From assembly GCA_949293595.1 (NCBI GenBank), contig CASFDW010000002.1:248001-312000 (forward strand): a stretch of 64,000 nucleotides of DNA, in the 5' to 3' direction. The translations under genes were made by a program, and so were the position numbers. The DNA is from an uncultured Spirochaetales bacterium. GTDB lineage: Bacteria; Spirochaetota; Spirochaetia; Sphaerochaetales; Sphaerochaetaceae. Under the pieces are notes generated by a model. The model was given only the letters and a program-made list of their open reading frames with translations. It did no database searches and had not been told where the DNA came from. Below, piece after piece: positions 42,332 to 51,639 of the stretch; positions within the stretch are counted from its first letter, which is position 1, and every line of letters starts with the position of its first letter.

Positions 42332-43435
42332 ATGAAATTCATCTGTTCATGCGAAAGCCTTAAAAAAGAAATCGGATATGCCATAAACTTCACGACCAAA
42401 AGAAACGCTCTTGCCATAACAAGCAACGTGCTTCTCGAGAATCAGAACAACATACTGACAATAAAGAGCACCGACGGAAAAAACGGATTCGTCGGAAGGA
42501 TAGAGGTGGAGACAATAATACCGGGATCCACCACAGTTATATGTGAGAAACTTTTCGATGTGCTCAAGAATATTTCATCCGAAATCTCGCTTGAGCTTTC
42601 CGAGGAAAATGAAAAGCTTTCCATAAAAAACAGCACAGACAGCAAATTCCTTATAAACATAAGAACAATATCTGCTGATAAATTCCCAGATATGCAGGAT
42701 TTCTCCGATGACGATTATTTCACCGTAGGCCAGAGCGATTTCTTCGACATGGTCGACAAGACCAGTTTCGCAGTAAGCCGTGATGAGTCCAGATATTTCC
42801 TTACAGGCGTATACCTGGAGAAGAAGGACGACAAGGTTGTTATGGTTGCAACCGACGGTAAGAGACTTGCCTGTGTGAAAAGGGTTTTTGAGAACGAGAT
42901 ACCTACATTCACTCCTTCCATACTTTCCACACAATTTCTGTCCAATCTCAGGATGATAGGTTCTGGAGATGGTGTAATGAGCCTTGCTTTCAAGGATTCC
43001 TATGCATATGCGAACATCGAGGGACATTTCATCTACTCGTTGATCATAACCGGTAATTATCCAAACTATGAAAGGGTTATACCGAAGGAATTTGCAAACA
43101 GGTGCAGAATAAACACATCAGACATGCTCGATGCGATAAATCTTATTTCCGTCATGATAGAAATGAAGAGCAAGAAGATATTCTTCGATATAAACCATGA
43201 TGGTGTCATGATATCGGGAGAAGACAACGATGGAGACAGCAAGAACATCGTCAAATGTGATTATGATGGTCCTGAGGTAAAGCTAAGTTTCAATTACAAT
43301 TTCCTTCAGGAATCGATAAAGAAGATAGACAGCGAAGAATTCAACATCTGTTTCAATTCCAACAACTCCGCTATCGGACTTCTCAGCGAGCCTGAAAGCG
43401 ACTACATCTTCATAATAATGCCGATGCAGGCATGA
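42332..43435 (+). CDS. dnaN: DNA polymerase III beta sliding clamp
   Basis: This 367-residue clamp has the three-domain pattern: KEIGYAINFTTKRNALAITSNVLLEN, SFAVSRDESRYFLTGVYLE, VMVATDGKRLACVK and the C-terminal YIFIIMPMQA (MPM-type ending). ATAAGGAGA precedes the ATG at 42332; an upstream in-frame ATG overlaps a DnaA box and has no SD. recF follows 6 bp after the stop. Confidence 0.96.
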   Translation: MKFICSCESLKKEIGYAINFTTKRNALAITSNVLLENQNNILTIKSTDGKNGFVGRIEVETIIPGSTTVICEKLFDVLKNISSEISLELSEENEKLSIKNSTDSKFLINIRTISADKFPDMQDFSDDDYFTVGQSDFFDMVDKTSFAVSRDESRYFLTGVYLEKKDDKVVMVATDGKRLACVKRVFENEIPTFTPSILSTQFLSNLRMIGSGDGVMSLAFKDSYAYANIEGHFIYSLIITGNYPNYERVIPKEFANRCRINTSDMLDAINLISVMIEMKSKKIFFDINHDGVMISGEDNDGDSKNIVKCDYDGPEVKLSFNYNFLQESIKKIDSEEFNICFNSNNSAIGLLSEPESDYIFIIMPMQA

Positions 43436-43441
43436 TCCCAG

Positions 43442-44524
43442 ATGAGATTTCTCAACATCGGGATGGAAAATTTCAGGAACATATCCTCCGCCTCGATAGA
43501 GACCGACGCGGAGGATATAGTTCTTGTAGGTACGAACGGACAGGGAAAGACCAATTTTCTCGAGGCTTTATACATACTTTGCTATGGTTCGTCCTTCAAG
43601 ACATCCTATTTGAAGGAAGCGGTCGGACATGGCGGTGAGAGTTTCAGGCTTGAGGCAAGATTTCTGAATGATTTCGATGAGATCCAGAACATAAGGTTCT
43701 TGTTTGACAAGGGCAGAAGATATATTGAAATCGACGGCAAGGAGATAAAAGACCGCAAAGAATTGATATATCAGTTCCCATGCATAGTATTCTGCCATGA
43801 GGACATGGATTTCATAAAAGGTGAACCTGAGACAAGAAGGAAATTCTTCGATCAGACAATGAGCCTTTATTCTCCTTTATTCTTCGATGATCTGAGGACA
43901 TACAGGAACATACTTGCCAAAAGAAATGCAGCCATAAAGAATGGACAGACCGATATAATTTCCATTTATGATATGAAACTCGCCGAAAAAGGACTTTCAT
44001 TGATGAAAGAGAGGAAGGAGGCCGTAGATGATTTCAACAAGATATTTCCCGTATTGTACTCAAAGGTCTCCAATGGTAAAAACGACCTGCATATAAGTTA
44101 TCAGAGCTCCTGGATGGATGTTTCATCCGTATCGGATGTTGTCAGACTTCTTGAAGAGAGAAGGGATGTGGATATGAGGATGATGACCACGACTTCCGGC
44201 ATACACAGGGACAGATTCGTCGTAAGGGATTCGAACGGGATATTCAGTCAGACAGGATCCACAGGACAGCTGAGATTGTGTTCCCTTATCTTCCGTATAG
44301 CCGAGGCCGAATCTTTCTACAGGATGACAGGAAAGAAACCGATACTTCTGATCGACGACGTTCTTTTGGAACTTGACGATGAAAAACGTGCTTTGTTTCT
44401 TGACAACCTGTCATTATACAGCCAGGCGTTCTTCACCTTTCTTCCAAGAGAGAATTATTTCGCGTCCGACCATAGGAAGCCTATGTGCTACAATGTTTCA
44501 AATGGAGGGTTCTTTCTTGTCTGA
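43442..44524 (+). CDS. recF: DNA replication/repair protein RecF
   Basis: This 360-residue SMC-like ATPase has Walker A VGTNGQGKTNFLEALY (about 32-47), the signature TGSTGQLRLCSLIFRIAE and Walker B PILLIDDVLLELDDEK. It loads RecA with RecR/RecO. The 3' end overlaps the next gene by 8 bp. Confidence 0.95.
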   Translation: MRFLNIGMENFRNISSASIETDAEDIVLVGTNGQGKTNFLEALYILCYGSSFKTSYLKEAVGHGGESFRLEARFLNDFDEIQNIRFLFDKGRRYIEIDGKEIKDRKELIYQFPCIVFCHEDMDFIKGEPETRRKFFDQTMSLYSPLFFDDLRTYRNILAKRNAAIKNGQTDIISIYDMKLAEKGLSLMKERKEAVDDFNKIFPVLYSKVSNGKNDLHISYQSSWMDVSSVSDVVRLLEERRDVDMRMMTTTSGIHRDRFVVRDSNGIFSQTGSTGQLRLCSLIFRIAEAESFYRMTGKKPILLIDDVLLELDDEKRALFLDNLSLYSQAFFTFLPRENYFASDHRKPMCYNVSNGGFFLV

Positions 44525-44819
44525 CAAATTGTACAAGGATGCGAAGGATGTCGTATCGTCCGTGATGGAAAACATGATGGGAAGCATCGAGAACAATCCT
44601 TTGAGAATAAATGAAAGATGGTCCGATATAGTCGGAATTAACCTTAAGGATTTCTGCGAGTTCGACAAGGTTGCGAGAAAAATCCTATATATAAATGTTT
44701 TCAGTCAGAATTACACCACGTATGTCTTGATGAACAAGAACAATATAATGAAAAAATTCAATTCTTTTTACCCTGATCTGAAAGTGAACGGCATCAAGGT
44801 GTTTTGCAGCCATATGTAA
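44517..44819 (+). CDS. DUF721/DciA family helicase-loader-like protein
   Basis: This roughly 100-residue protein matches DUF721 (DciA): LRINERWSDIVGINLKDFCEF and a strand LYINVFSQNYTTYVLMN followed by a basic helix. DciA is the ancestral DnaB helicase operator, and a place after recF is common. GGAGG at 44504-44508 is correctly spaced for a TTG start at 44517; the ATG at 44502 would contain the SD in its own coding sequence, so TTG is preferred. Confidence 0.8.
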   Translation: MSDKLYKDAKDVVSSVMENMMGSIENNPLRINERWSDIVGINLKDFCEFDKVARKILYINVFSQNYTTYVLMNKNNIMKKFNSFYPDLKVNGIKVFCSHM

Positions 44820-44849
44820 TTTTTTGGATAAAAAAGAATAGAATATCTA

Positions 44850-44878
44850 TTGACCAGTACCCTAACTGTCTGTAAAAT
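44850..44878 (+). promoter_or_regulatory. Promoter of rpmH-rnpA
   Basis: TTGACC (44850-44855), 17 nt, TAAAAT (44873-44878), leaving a leader of about 65 nt with GGAG before rpmH. Confidence 0.75.
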
Positions 44879-44951
44879 TCAATGTCTGGACACCTGTGTC
44901 TTTTTGAGAATGAAAAAAATTAACGCATAAGCGGAATATTGGAGATTACCC

Positions 44952-45119
44952 ATGAGTTACAAAGGCAAGAGAACTTATCAGCCAAGTAAGATGAAGAGAA
45001 CCAGAAAGTTTGGTTTCCGTGCTAGAATGGCTACAAAGGGTGGACGTCTGGTGCTTGCTCGCAGAAGGGCAAAGGGCAGATACAACCTCACAGTCAGTGA
45101 TGAGAAGAAGCCTTACTAA
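44952..45119 (+). CDS. rpmH: 50S ribosomal protein L34
   Basis: This 55-residue basic protein starts [20 protein letters not shown] and contains [20 protein letters not shown], the L34 pattern, with a short extra tail ([12 protein letters not shown]). GGAGATTACCC precedes the ATG. The end overlaps the rnpA start by 20 bp. Confidence 0.95.
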   Translation: MSYKGKRTYQPSKMKRTRKFGFRARMATKGGRLVLARRRAKGRYNLTVSDEKKPY

Positions 45120-45465
45120 GACAGAAATCATCAGAAAGAAGGACGATATTGATCGCATTTTCAAGCAGGGAAGACGGTTTTCCTGTGAGGGAATGCGATT
45201 AATTGCTCTTTATAACAATCTCGATTTCGACAGGTTCATCGTAATTCCGGCCAAGCATTATGGGAATTCCGTGGAACGGAATCTTGTAAGACGCAGGGCA
45301 AAGGAGATATTCAGATGCTGGCCTGGAAGATTGTACAAGGAATGTTCTTCTTCTGAGTCTTCAGGCTTAGATTTGGTCTTGGTGGTGTATCCAGGAAGGG
45401 TTTCCGATTTTTCCTTGCTTGAGTCCAACTTCAATTCATTATTGGACAGGTTGAACCGGAAATAG
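45100..45465 (+). CDS. rnpA: Ribonuclease P protein component
   Basis: This 121-residue basic protein cofactor of RNase P has the signature [13 protein letters not shown] (about 63-75) and starts [24 protein letters not shown]. The ATG lies inside rpmH, with no SD, so translation is probably coupled to it. No yidD gene follows, unlike in many bacteria. Confidence 0.93.
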   Translation: MRRSLTKTEIIRKKDDIDRIFKQGRRFSCEGMRLIALYNNLDFDRFIVIPAKHYGNSVERNLVRRRAKEIFRCWPGRLYKECSSSESSGLDLVLVVYPGRVSDFSLLESNFNSLLDRLNRK

Positions 45466-45548
45466 TTCCTTTTTCCTCTTCATGCAGAGTTCCTATTCCT
45501 ACCTTCTAAATACACGACTTTACTTTTTTCATCGATAAAGGAGAAAAA

Positions 45549-47375
45549 ATGGATAGGAATACTGTAATTGCAATCGTTTTATCAGCAATTGTCATTATAG
45601 CAGCTACAACGATACAGGCTGTTTTTTTCACGCCTGAGATTGATCAGAATGCGATTGATGTCCAGCAGACTGTAGAGACGGTCGAGAACACGGCCATATC
45701 CTCTTCTACCGAGGCATCCGAAGCATATGGAGTCCTTTTCAAGGAAACAGGTACGGAACCGGCCTTGGATAAATTCCATATTGAAAACGAGGTTGTGGAT
45801 ATCACTTTCAATCCCGAAGGTGCTGTCGTTGACAGTGTAAGGTTGAAGGAGCACAAGACAGATGGTCAGCCTTCCGAATTCATATTCAGGGATGAGGATT
45901 CTGTCGGTGCTTTCATGCTATATGCAGGAAATGACAGGACAAATCCGATAGATGCATCGTTCAACTACAGCGTCAAGGAACTTTCCGTCGAAAATGGAAA
46001 TATAACTCAGGTGACGTTCTACCGCGACTTTATTGATCTTGAGACAGGAAAGACTTTCACCATAAGCAAGATTTTCGCCATTCCCCAGAATGACGAATAC
46101 ATGATCCAGCTCGTCATCGACATAAAGACATCCGACGGATCCGCCATACCGCTCAGCTTCAATGGATATTCGTACAATCTCAGCTTCGGCCCACAGGTCG
46201 GACCCGAGTTTGAAAACCTCAGCAGCAACTATGATTACAGAAGGGTTGGGATCCTGAGAAACGACAAGGGGAGCAAGACCAATGTCAAATATGACAAGAA
46301 CGGAGTATATACGTATATTCCTGAGGAAGCGGATGAATATCTCGATTGGATGAGCCTTGGCGGAAAGTATTTCGTGGCCATTGCAATTCCGGAAACCGAT
46401 GGAATAATAGGAGCATACAGTGCCACAAATGTGACAAAAGATGAGGGTGTGAGCCAGGAAAACTACATCTATCTTACAAGAGAGGCCACATCTTCGTCTT
46501 CAGTCAAGGATGTTTACTCATATTATCTGGGACCTCAGAGCAGCAGTGACCTGGTAAAATATGACAGGGCTCAGGACAACATATTCGGTCTGAGCGAGCA
46601 CAGGCTCAAGAAGGCCTCGGATACGAGTTGGCTCGGATGGTTGGAAACCATTTTGAAATGGTGTCTGACAATGATCTATAAGGTGATACCTAATTATGGT
46701 GTTGCAATCATAATAATGACCATTGTTATCAAGCTGATACTTCATCCGCTTACAAAGAGAAGCATGGAATCCACCGCCAAGATGGGTGCATTGCAGCCAA
46801 AGATAAACGAGATCAAGGAAAAATTCCCGGATGATCCTCAGGCTCAGAACGTAGCCATGGCAAAGCTTTATAAGGAAGAGAACATCAAACCGATGAGCTC
46901 ATGTTGGCCGATGCTCATACAGTTCCCGATCCTCATAGCGTTCTATGGTCTCCTCAACAACAACATCGATCTGCGAGGTGCAATGTTCATCCCAGGATGG
47001 ATAACCGACCTTTCCATACCGGAGACCATCTATACGCTTCCCTTCAATATTCCGTTCCTTGGAAACAAAATCCATCTGCTTCCTATCCTTTATACGATAA
47101 GCATGATATTCAGCATGAAGATAACTCAGCAGGGTACTTCGGCTGCAGCAGGACAGGCTGGAATGATGAATTTCATGACTTATGGCATGCCGATAATATT
47201 CTTCTTCATACTGTACAACGCACCATCTGGATTGCTTGTGTACTGGTCTGCGATGAACGTGATCTCGATCGGAACACAGATCTATGTGAATAAGAAGAAG
47301 GGCAGCCAGTTCAAGCTTGAGGAAGCAAAGAAGGAAGCCGACAGGATCGCATCGAAGAAGAAAAAGAGAAGGTAA
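45549..47375 (+). CDS. yidC: Membrane protein insertase YidC
   Basis: This 608-residue inner-membrane insertase has a first membrane anchor (about 7-28), a large outer domain (about 60-340) of the Gram-negative type, and the conserved 60KD core: YGVAIIIMTIVIKLILHPLTKRSM, then PMSSCWPMLIQFPILIAFYGLL and three further membrane segments, ending in a basic tail. AAAGGAGAA precedes the ATG. jag follows 7 bp after the stop. Confidence 0.95.
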   Translation: MDRNTVIAIVLSAIVIIAATTIQAVFFTPEIDQNAIDVQQTVETVENTAISSSTEASEAYGVLFKETGTEPALDKFHIENEVVDITFNPEGAVVDSVRLKEHKTDGQPSEFIFRDEDSVGAFMLYAGNDRTNPIDASFNYSVKELSVENGNITQVTFYRDFIDLETGKTFTISKIFAIPQNDEYMIQLVIDIKTSDGSAIPLSFNGYSYNLSFGPQVGPEFENLSSNYDYRRVGILRNDKGSKTNVKYDKNGVYTYIPEEADEYLDWMSLGGKYFVAIAIPETDGIIGAYSATNVTKDEGVSQENYIYLTREATSSSSVKDVYSYYLGPQSSSDLVKYDRAQDNIFGLSEHRLKKASDTSWLGWLETILKWCLTMIYKVIPNYGVAIIIMTIVIKLILHPLTKRSMESTAKMGALQPKINEIKEKFPDDPQAQNVAMAKLYKEENIKPMSSCWPMLIQFPILIAFYGLLNNNIDLRGAMFIPGWITDLSIPETIYTLPFNIPFLGNKIHLLPILYTISMIFSMKITQQGTSAAAGQAGMMNFMTYGMPIIFFFILYNAPSGLLVYWSAMNVISIGTQIYVNKKKGSQFKLEEAKKEADRIASKKKKRR

Positions 47376-47382
47376 GATATAA

Positions 47383-48090
47383 ATGTGCAAAGATTTTGAA
47401 GGAAGAACAGAGGCTGAAGCTCTTCAGAAAGCACGTGAGGAGCTTGGTCTGAAAAATGACGATGTATACGTGGAGGTCCTTGAAGAGGTTAAGAAGACCA
47501 TCTTTAAAAAAGGATATGTGAAGATCCGCGTATATTATGGAGAGGACGGGGATAGTCCCGTTGAAAACGAGTTCGAGGAAAAATCCAGGGATGTTGATGT
47601 TATTCCCGGACAGGTTCTTGAAGCTGAGAACGATCTTGAGAGAAAGACGGTCAGCTATATATCCACATTAATAAATAAGATGGGGTATGAGGCTTCCGTC
47701 ACCATCAATTACAGGAAGGACAATAAGATCGGAATCAATATCGACAGCCCCGATTCGAGCATAATAATCGGCAGAAAGGGTAAGAATCTCGATGCCATCC
47801 AGCTTCTTGCAAATGTGTATGCAGGAAACATCGATGAGGATGTGAAGATTGTTGTCGACAGTGAAAACTACAGGATGAGGCACGAGGAGCAGATAGTCAG
47901 AACCGCTTATAAGGCTGCTGAATATGTCAAGAGGACGGGAAGAAGCAAGCTGCTCGATCCCATGAATCCTTTTGAACGACGTCTTGTACATACCGCTTTG
48001 AATGATTTCAAAGGAGTTGATACCAAGAGTGAGGGAGAAGGCCTATACAAGCAGGTAAGGATAATACCTTTCAAGGAAAGCAACAGATAA
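47383..48090 (+). CDS. jag: RNA-binding protein Jag/KhpB
   Basis: This 235-residue RNA-binding protein has an N-terminal Jag domain (EGRTEAEALQKAREELGL), a KH domain with IIIGRKGKNLDAIQLLANV and a C-terminal R3H domain with LLDPMNPFERRLVHTALND. It follows yidC as in many bacteria and is linked to cell-envelope growth control. Confidence 0.93.
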   Translation: MCKDFEGRTEAEALQKAREELGLKNDDVYVEVLEEVKKTIFKKGYVKIRVYYGEDGDSPVENEFEEKSRDVDVIPGQVLEAENDLERKTVSYISTLINKMGYEASVTINYRKDNKIGINIDSPDSSIIIGRKGKNLDAIQLLANVYAGNIDEDVKIVVDSENYRMRHEEQIVRTAYKAAEYVKRTGRSKLLDPMNPFERRLVHTALNDFKGVDTKSEGEGLYKQVRIIPFKESNR

Positions 48091-48095
48091 AAAAA

Positions 48096-48124
48096 TTCCT
48101 CCATCGTTGGATGGAGGATTTTTA
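48096..48124. terminator. Bidirectional terminator between jag and rubrerythrin
   Basis: A stem of about ten pairs (TCCTCCATC / GATGGAGGA) is flanked by an A run on the left and a T run on the right, so it can act in both directions. Confidence 0.85.
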
Positions 48125-48154
48125 ATTTCAGCCGTAAAGAACTTTCCTATAGAA

Positions 48155-48697
48155 TCAGTAGTTCTTTCCGAGAAGCTCGAAATAAGCCTGGGGATGTGCA
48201 CATACGGGGCAGACTCCGGGTGCGGCCTTTCCTACATGGATGTGTCCGCAGTTCCTGCACTTCCAGATCATTTCTCCATCTCTTGAGAATACAAGTCCAT
48301 CCTCGACATTCTTCAGAAGAGCAAGATACCTTTCCTCATGCTCCTTCTCAATCTTTGCTACACCCTTGAAGAGAGCTGCGATTTTTGTGAATCCCTCTTC
48401 CTCGGCTTCCTTTGCAAATGTGGCATACATGTCGGTCCACTCATAGTTTTCACCGGCTGCGGCATCCTTGAGGTTCTCGTTTGTCGATGGAATCTCACCG
48501 CCGTCATGAAGAAGCTTGAACCAGAGCTTTGCATGCTCCTTTTCGTTTTCCGCTGTTTCAAGGAAAATTGCAGCAATCTGCTCGTAGCCTTCCTTCTTTG
48601 CCTTTGAGGCATAGTAGGTGTACTTATTCCTTGCCTGGCTCTCGCCTGCAAACGCCGTCTGAAGATTCTTCTCAGTCTTTGATCCTTTCAGTTCCAT
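48155..48697 (-). CDS. Rubrerythrin
   Basis: This 180-residue peroxide-reducing diiron protein has a ferritin-like domain with two EXXH-type helices ([50 protein letters not shown]) and a C-terminal rubredoxin domain with CRNCGHIH and [11 protein letters not shown]. It detoxifies hydrogen peroxide in anaerobes. It begins 2 bp after the perR stop, so both share a peroxide-responsive promoter. Confidence 0.95.
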   Translation of the reverse strand: MELKGSKTEKNLQTAFAGESQARNKYTYYASKAKKEGYEQIAAIFLETAENEKEHAKLWFKLLHDGGEIPSTNENLKDAAAGENYEWTDMYATFAKEAEEEGFTKIAALFKGVAKIEKEHEERYLALLKNVEDGLVFSRDGEMIWKCRNCGHIHVGKAAPGVCPVCAHPQAYFELLGKNY

Positions 48698-48699
48698 TT

Positions 48700-49101
48700 T
48701 TATATCTCCTTGGCACCGCAGTTTGTGCAGATGCCCTCAAAAACCAGTTGATAGGAGGAAAGCTTGAACTTTTCGTCCCCCATGACGTTGACTTTTGAAA
48801 CAATCGAGTCATCAACGGGAAGATCGACATCGAAAACCTTTCCGCATTTCGTGCATTTCGCATGGAAATGAGGCTGCATGTTCATGTCGTATCTGTCTGA
48901 TCCGTTCCCAATTTTTGGAATCCTTCTGATCATTCCCTTCTCCTCGAGAACCGACAGATTCCTGTAGACTGTGGCTTTTGAAATATGTGGAAAATCCTCA
49001 TGGACCTTTCCATACACCTCGTCCGCCGTGGGATGTCCCATGAACGACTTAAGGCTGTTATATGTCACTTCCTTCTGAAGCGTGTTTCTGGTCTGTTTCA
49101 T
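48700..49101 (-). CDS. perR: PerR-type Fur family regulator
   Basis: This 133-residue metalloregulator has a winged helix ([34 protein letters not shown]), the metal-ligand segment [17 protein letters not shown] and a second Cys pair (CTNC) for structural zinc. Asp/His positions and linkage to rubrerythrin favour PerR over Fur. An AAGGATAAAA precedes the ATG. The promoter lies within a dyad that it probably binds itself. Confidence 0.88.
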   Translation of the reverse strand: MKQTRNTLQKEVTYNSLKSFMGHPTADEVYGKVHEDFPHISKATVYRNLSVLEEKGMIRRIPKIGNGSDRYDMNMQPHFHAKCTKCGKVFDVDLPVDDSIVSKVNVMGDEKFKLSSYQLVFEGICTNCGAKEI

Positions 49102-49110
49102 TTTTATCCT

Positions 49111-49161
49111 TATTGATAATAATTACCAAAATAATATTATTATCAGTAATTATTGTCAATA
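49111..49161 (-). promoter_or_regulatory. perR-rubrerythrin promoter inside a PerR/Fur-type dyad
   Basis: Minus strand TTGACA (49154-49159), 17 nt, TATTAT (49131-49136). Outer arms TATTGATAATAATTAC (49111-49126) and GTAATTATTGTCAATA (49146-49161) are inverted with one mismatch. Inside, TGATAATAAT (49114-49123) and ATTATTATCA (49136-49145) are perfect inverted repeats. The AT-only, ATAAT-rich arms resemble PerR/Fur boxes. Confidence 0.75.
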
Positions 49162-49204
49162 ATAACTTCAAAATATTCCTTTATATTCTGATTTTTTTCA
49201 GAAC

Positions 49205-50509
49205 TCATTCCTTGTCATTCTTATCCTTTTCCTTCGGAAGGATCATGTTCAATACTATGGCGACTATGGTTGCCACGACAACAGGTGATTTTGCAAATAC
49301 CATTGTCACCCATTCGGGGAACTGGCTCAAGGCTTCCGTTACCTGGCTGATACCGACCCCGAGAGCTGCGGAAAGACCGACGATGGAGGTGTTCCTGTAG
49401 TTCATCGGTTCCGATACGACAAGTTTCATGCCTGTCATTGCTATCGATGCGAATACCGACACGGTCGCGCCTCCGAGCACGCATTGTGGTATGGTTGTCA
49501 GGACTGCACTGAACTTCGGTATGACCCCGGCGACAACCAAAAGCAATGCAGTGATGGATATGACCTTCCTGTTCACGACCTTTGTTGTCGATATTATTCC
49601 TACATTCTGGCTGTATGTCGCCGTTGGAAGACCTCCGAATACCGCAGATATTATGTTTGATGCACCGTATGCCACAATTCCACGTTTCAATTCGTTTCCA
49701 GTCGGTTGTCTGGACATTCCTCCGACCGTGGTTGCAGTCATGTCACCGATGGCCTGTATGGAGTTGATTGCAAACAGGATGGAGAAGGCGAACACAGCCG
49801 AAAGCTCGAACCGTATTCCGAATGGGGCAAGCCTTGGAAGAGAGAACAAGGATGACGACGATATGCTTGAAAAATCGACCATGCCGAATGGAAGACTTAT
49901 CATGTAGCCTGCGAAGATTCCTATCAATATGCTTGCAAGCTTTATTATCCCTTTTCCGAAATGATTGCATACGGTGACTATGATGAGCGTTGAGACAGCT
50001 ACCATCCAATTCTGCCATGAACCGAAATCCGGACTTCCGCTCCCGCCGGCCATGTATGTTATCGCGGTGGGGTAGAGTGACAGTCCGATCGTGAAAACCA
50101 CGGTTCCTGTGATCAGCGGTGGAAAGAGCTTCTGCAGCTTCTTGGCGAACATCCCGATGATCATTGCGATTATGCCGCCAACTATCTGTGCCCCGAATAT
50201 CTCGGCAATCCCGAATCCGGAGACTATAGCCTGCATGCTTGAAAGATAAGCGAATGAAACACCCATTATAAGCGGGAGCCTTGAACCTATGAAAAGCTGG
50301 ACGAATGTGGAGAAGCCTGCCGTAACCAGAGATGTCTGTATCAGCAACACGCTGTGTGCGTTGTCAAGTCCTGCTAGGTTGGCTATTATGATAGAAGGAG
50401 TCACGCATCCGACTATCATGGCCACCAGATGCTGCATGGCCATGGGCAACGAATATCTCAGGTTCGGAAATTTTCCATCAAGTTCAAATAAAAGCTCTCT
50501 TTCACTCAT
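49205..50509 (-). CDS. NCS2 family uracil/xanthine permease
   Basis: This 434-residue transporter has about 14 membrane segments and the NCS2 marks SLPMAMQHLVAMIVGCVTPS, FAINSIQAIGDMTATT and GGLPTATYSQNVGIISTTKVVNRK (about 287-310; the QNVG/TK motif). It imports a purine or uracil. The Gln and Asn at these positions suit a xanthine/urate type but do not settle it. Adjacent to an adenosine-kinase-like gene, so purine salvage is a fair inference. The start is not firm: a TATAAT overlaps the ATG and no SD is seen. Confidence 0.88.
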   Translation of the reverse strand: MSERELLFELDGKFPNLRYSLPMAMQHLVAMIVGCVTPSIIIANLAGLDNAHSVLLIQTSLVTAGFSTFVQLFIGSRLPLIMGVSFAYLSSMQAIVSGFGIAEIFGAQIVGGIIAMIIGMFAKKLQKLFPPLITGTVVFTIGLSLYPTAITYMAGGSGSPDFGSWQNWMVAVSTLIIVTVCNHFGKGIIKLASILIGIFAGYMISLPFGMVDFSSISSSSLFSLPRLAPFGIRFELSAVFAFSILFAINSIQAIGDMTATTVGGMSRQPTGNELKRGIVAYGASNIISAVFGGLPTATYSQNVGIISTTKVVNRKVISITALLLVVAGVIPKFSAVLTTIPQCVLGGATVSVFASIAMTGMKLVVSEPMNYRNTSIVGLSAALGVGISQVTEALSQFPEWVTMVFAKSPVVVATIVAIVLNMILPKEKDKNDKE

Positions 50510-50613
50510 TATATCTTGATGGTACTACACATTTTTGCAATTTCAAGGGAAAAAAGACTTTATAATAAAAAATAATTTAGCAATTTCTCAAAAAGAATAT
50601 TCAAATAATTATT

Positions 50614-51603
50614 TTATTGAAAATTTTCATTCAAATATTTTATGAGTTCCTCAGTTTTTTCCTTTGAAAATTGAGCTCCAAGCTGACTTATGATCTCTCC
50701 TGCCAGAAAGCTTGCGATCCTGGCCGAATCCTCTATTCCGAAACCTTTTTCAATACCATACAAAAATCCTGCCGCATATGTGTCGCCGGCTCCGGTTGTA
50801 TCAACCGGATTGCTCGTACCATACAAGGGTATCTGATGGATCCTTCCCTCGTGCGATACATAGGATCCTTTCTTACCGTTCTTCACAACTGCGGTCCTAC
50901 AGAGTTTTCCAAGTGATTTGCAACATTCATAGGCATCATAGTTGTCAATAAGGTTTCTGGCCTCCTCGCTGTTCGCAAAGACTATGTCCGCATATCCGGT
51001 GATTATGTCCAGGAATGTCTGTCGGTATCTTCCAACGGCGAACGGATCGGCTATGTCGAAGGCAACTTTGAACGAACATTCCTTCTTTATGTCCAAAACG
51101 CTTCTTATCGCCCTTTTCTGTGGTTCCGTATCCCACATGTATCCGGTGAAGTAGAATATGTCCGCCTTTCTTGCGTTCTCCAGCTTCACATCAAGGCTGT
51201 CGAAGAATCTGTTCGCACCCAGATAGGTGCACATGGTCCTTTCCCTGTCTTCGGTCACAAGGATTATGCTTGTACCGGTGGGGGCCTGGTTTTCGACAAG
51301 ATCGTTTCCGACTCCGAGCTCCTCAAGCCGTCTGCTGTACATCCTGCCATGTTCGTCGCAGCCTATTCCACCTGCAAGCGTGGTAGAAACACCAAGGCTT
51401 TTCAATGTGACCATCGTATTCGGGCAGGAGCCTCCGCATGAATACCTGATGTCCTTGTCCTTTATGTATGCGAGGATCTCCTGCCTCTTGTCCTGGTCAA
51501 TGAGGTTCATCGTACCCTTGTGCAGACCAAGGGCTGCTATGTCCTCGTCTCTTATGAAACAAAGATAATCGATCAAAGGGTTTCCTATTCCGTATACAGC
51601 CAT
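50614..51603 (-). CDS. PfkB family (adenosine-kinase-like) sugar/nucleoside kinase
   Basis: This 329-residue kinase has the first PfkB signature GGSCPNTMVTLKSLGV with GGIGCDEHGRMY, and the second, NPVDTTGAGDTYAAGFLYG with the catalytic Asp in GAGD. Overall it is closest to adenosine kinases, which make AMP from adenosine; ribokinase-like substrates remain possible. A promoter ends seven bases before the ATG. Confidence 0.87.
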   Translation of the reverse strand: MAVYGIGNPLIDYLCFIRDEDIAALGLHKGTMNLIDQDKRQEILAYIKDKDIRYSCGGSCPNTMVTLKSLGVSTTLAGGIGCDEHGRMYSRRLEELGVGNDLVENQAPTGTSIILVTEDRERTMCTYLGANRFFDSLDVKLENARKADIFYFTGYMWDTEPQKRAIRSVLDIKKECSFKVAFDIADPFAVGRYRQTFLDIITGYADIVFANSEEARNLIDNYDAYECCKSLGKLCRTAVVKNGKKGSYVSHEGRIHQIPLYGTSNPVDTTGAGDTYAAGFLYGIEKGFGIEDSARIASFLAGEIISQLGAQFSKEKTEELIKYLNENFQ

Positions 51604-51639
51604 ACTTAGGATTATATCTTTTTTTGCCGGCTATCACAA
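51604..51639 (-). promoter_or_regulatory. Leaderless-type promoter of PfkB kinase
   Basis: Minus strand TTGTGA (51634-51639), 17 nt, TATAAT (51611-51616), seven bases, ATG. No SD. Confidence 0.6.

Noticed and set aside
44502..44516. ATG at 44502 as start of the DciA-like gene
   Set aside because: The GGAGG used as ribosome-binding site would be inside the coding region; the TTG at 44517 has correct spacing.
50510..50613. Purine riboswitch before the NCS2 permease
   Set aside because: The 104-bp gap is AT-rich without the paired loops or conserved core of a purine aptamer.
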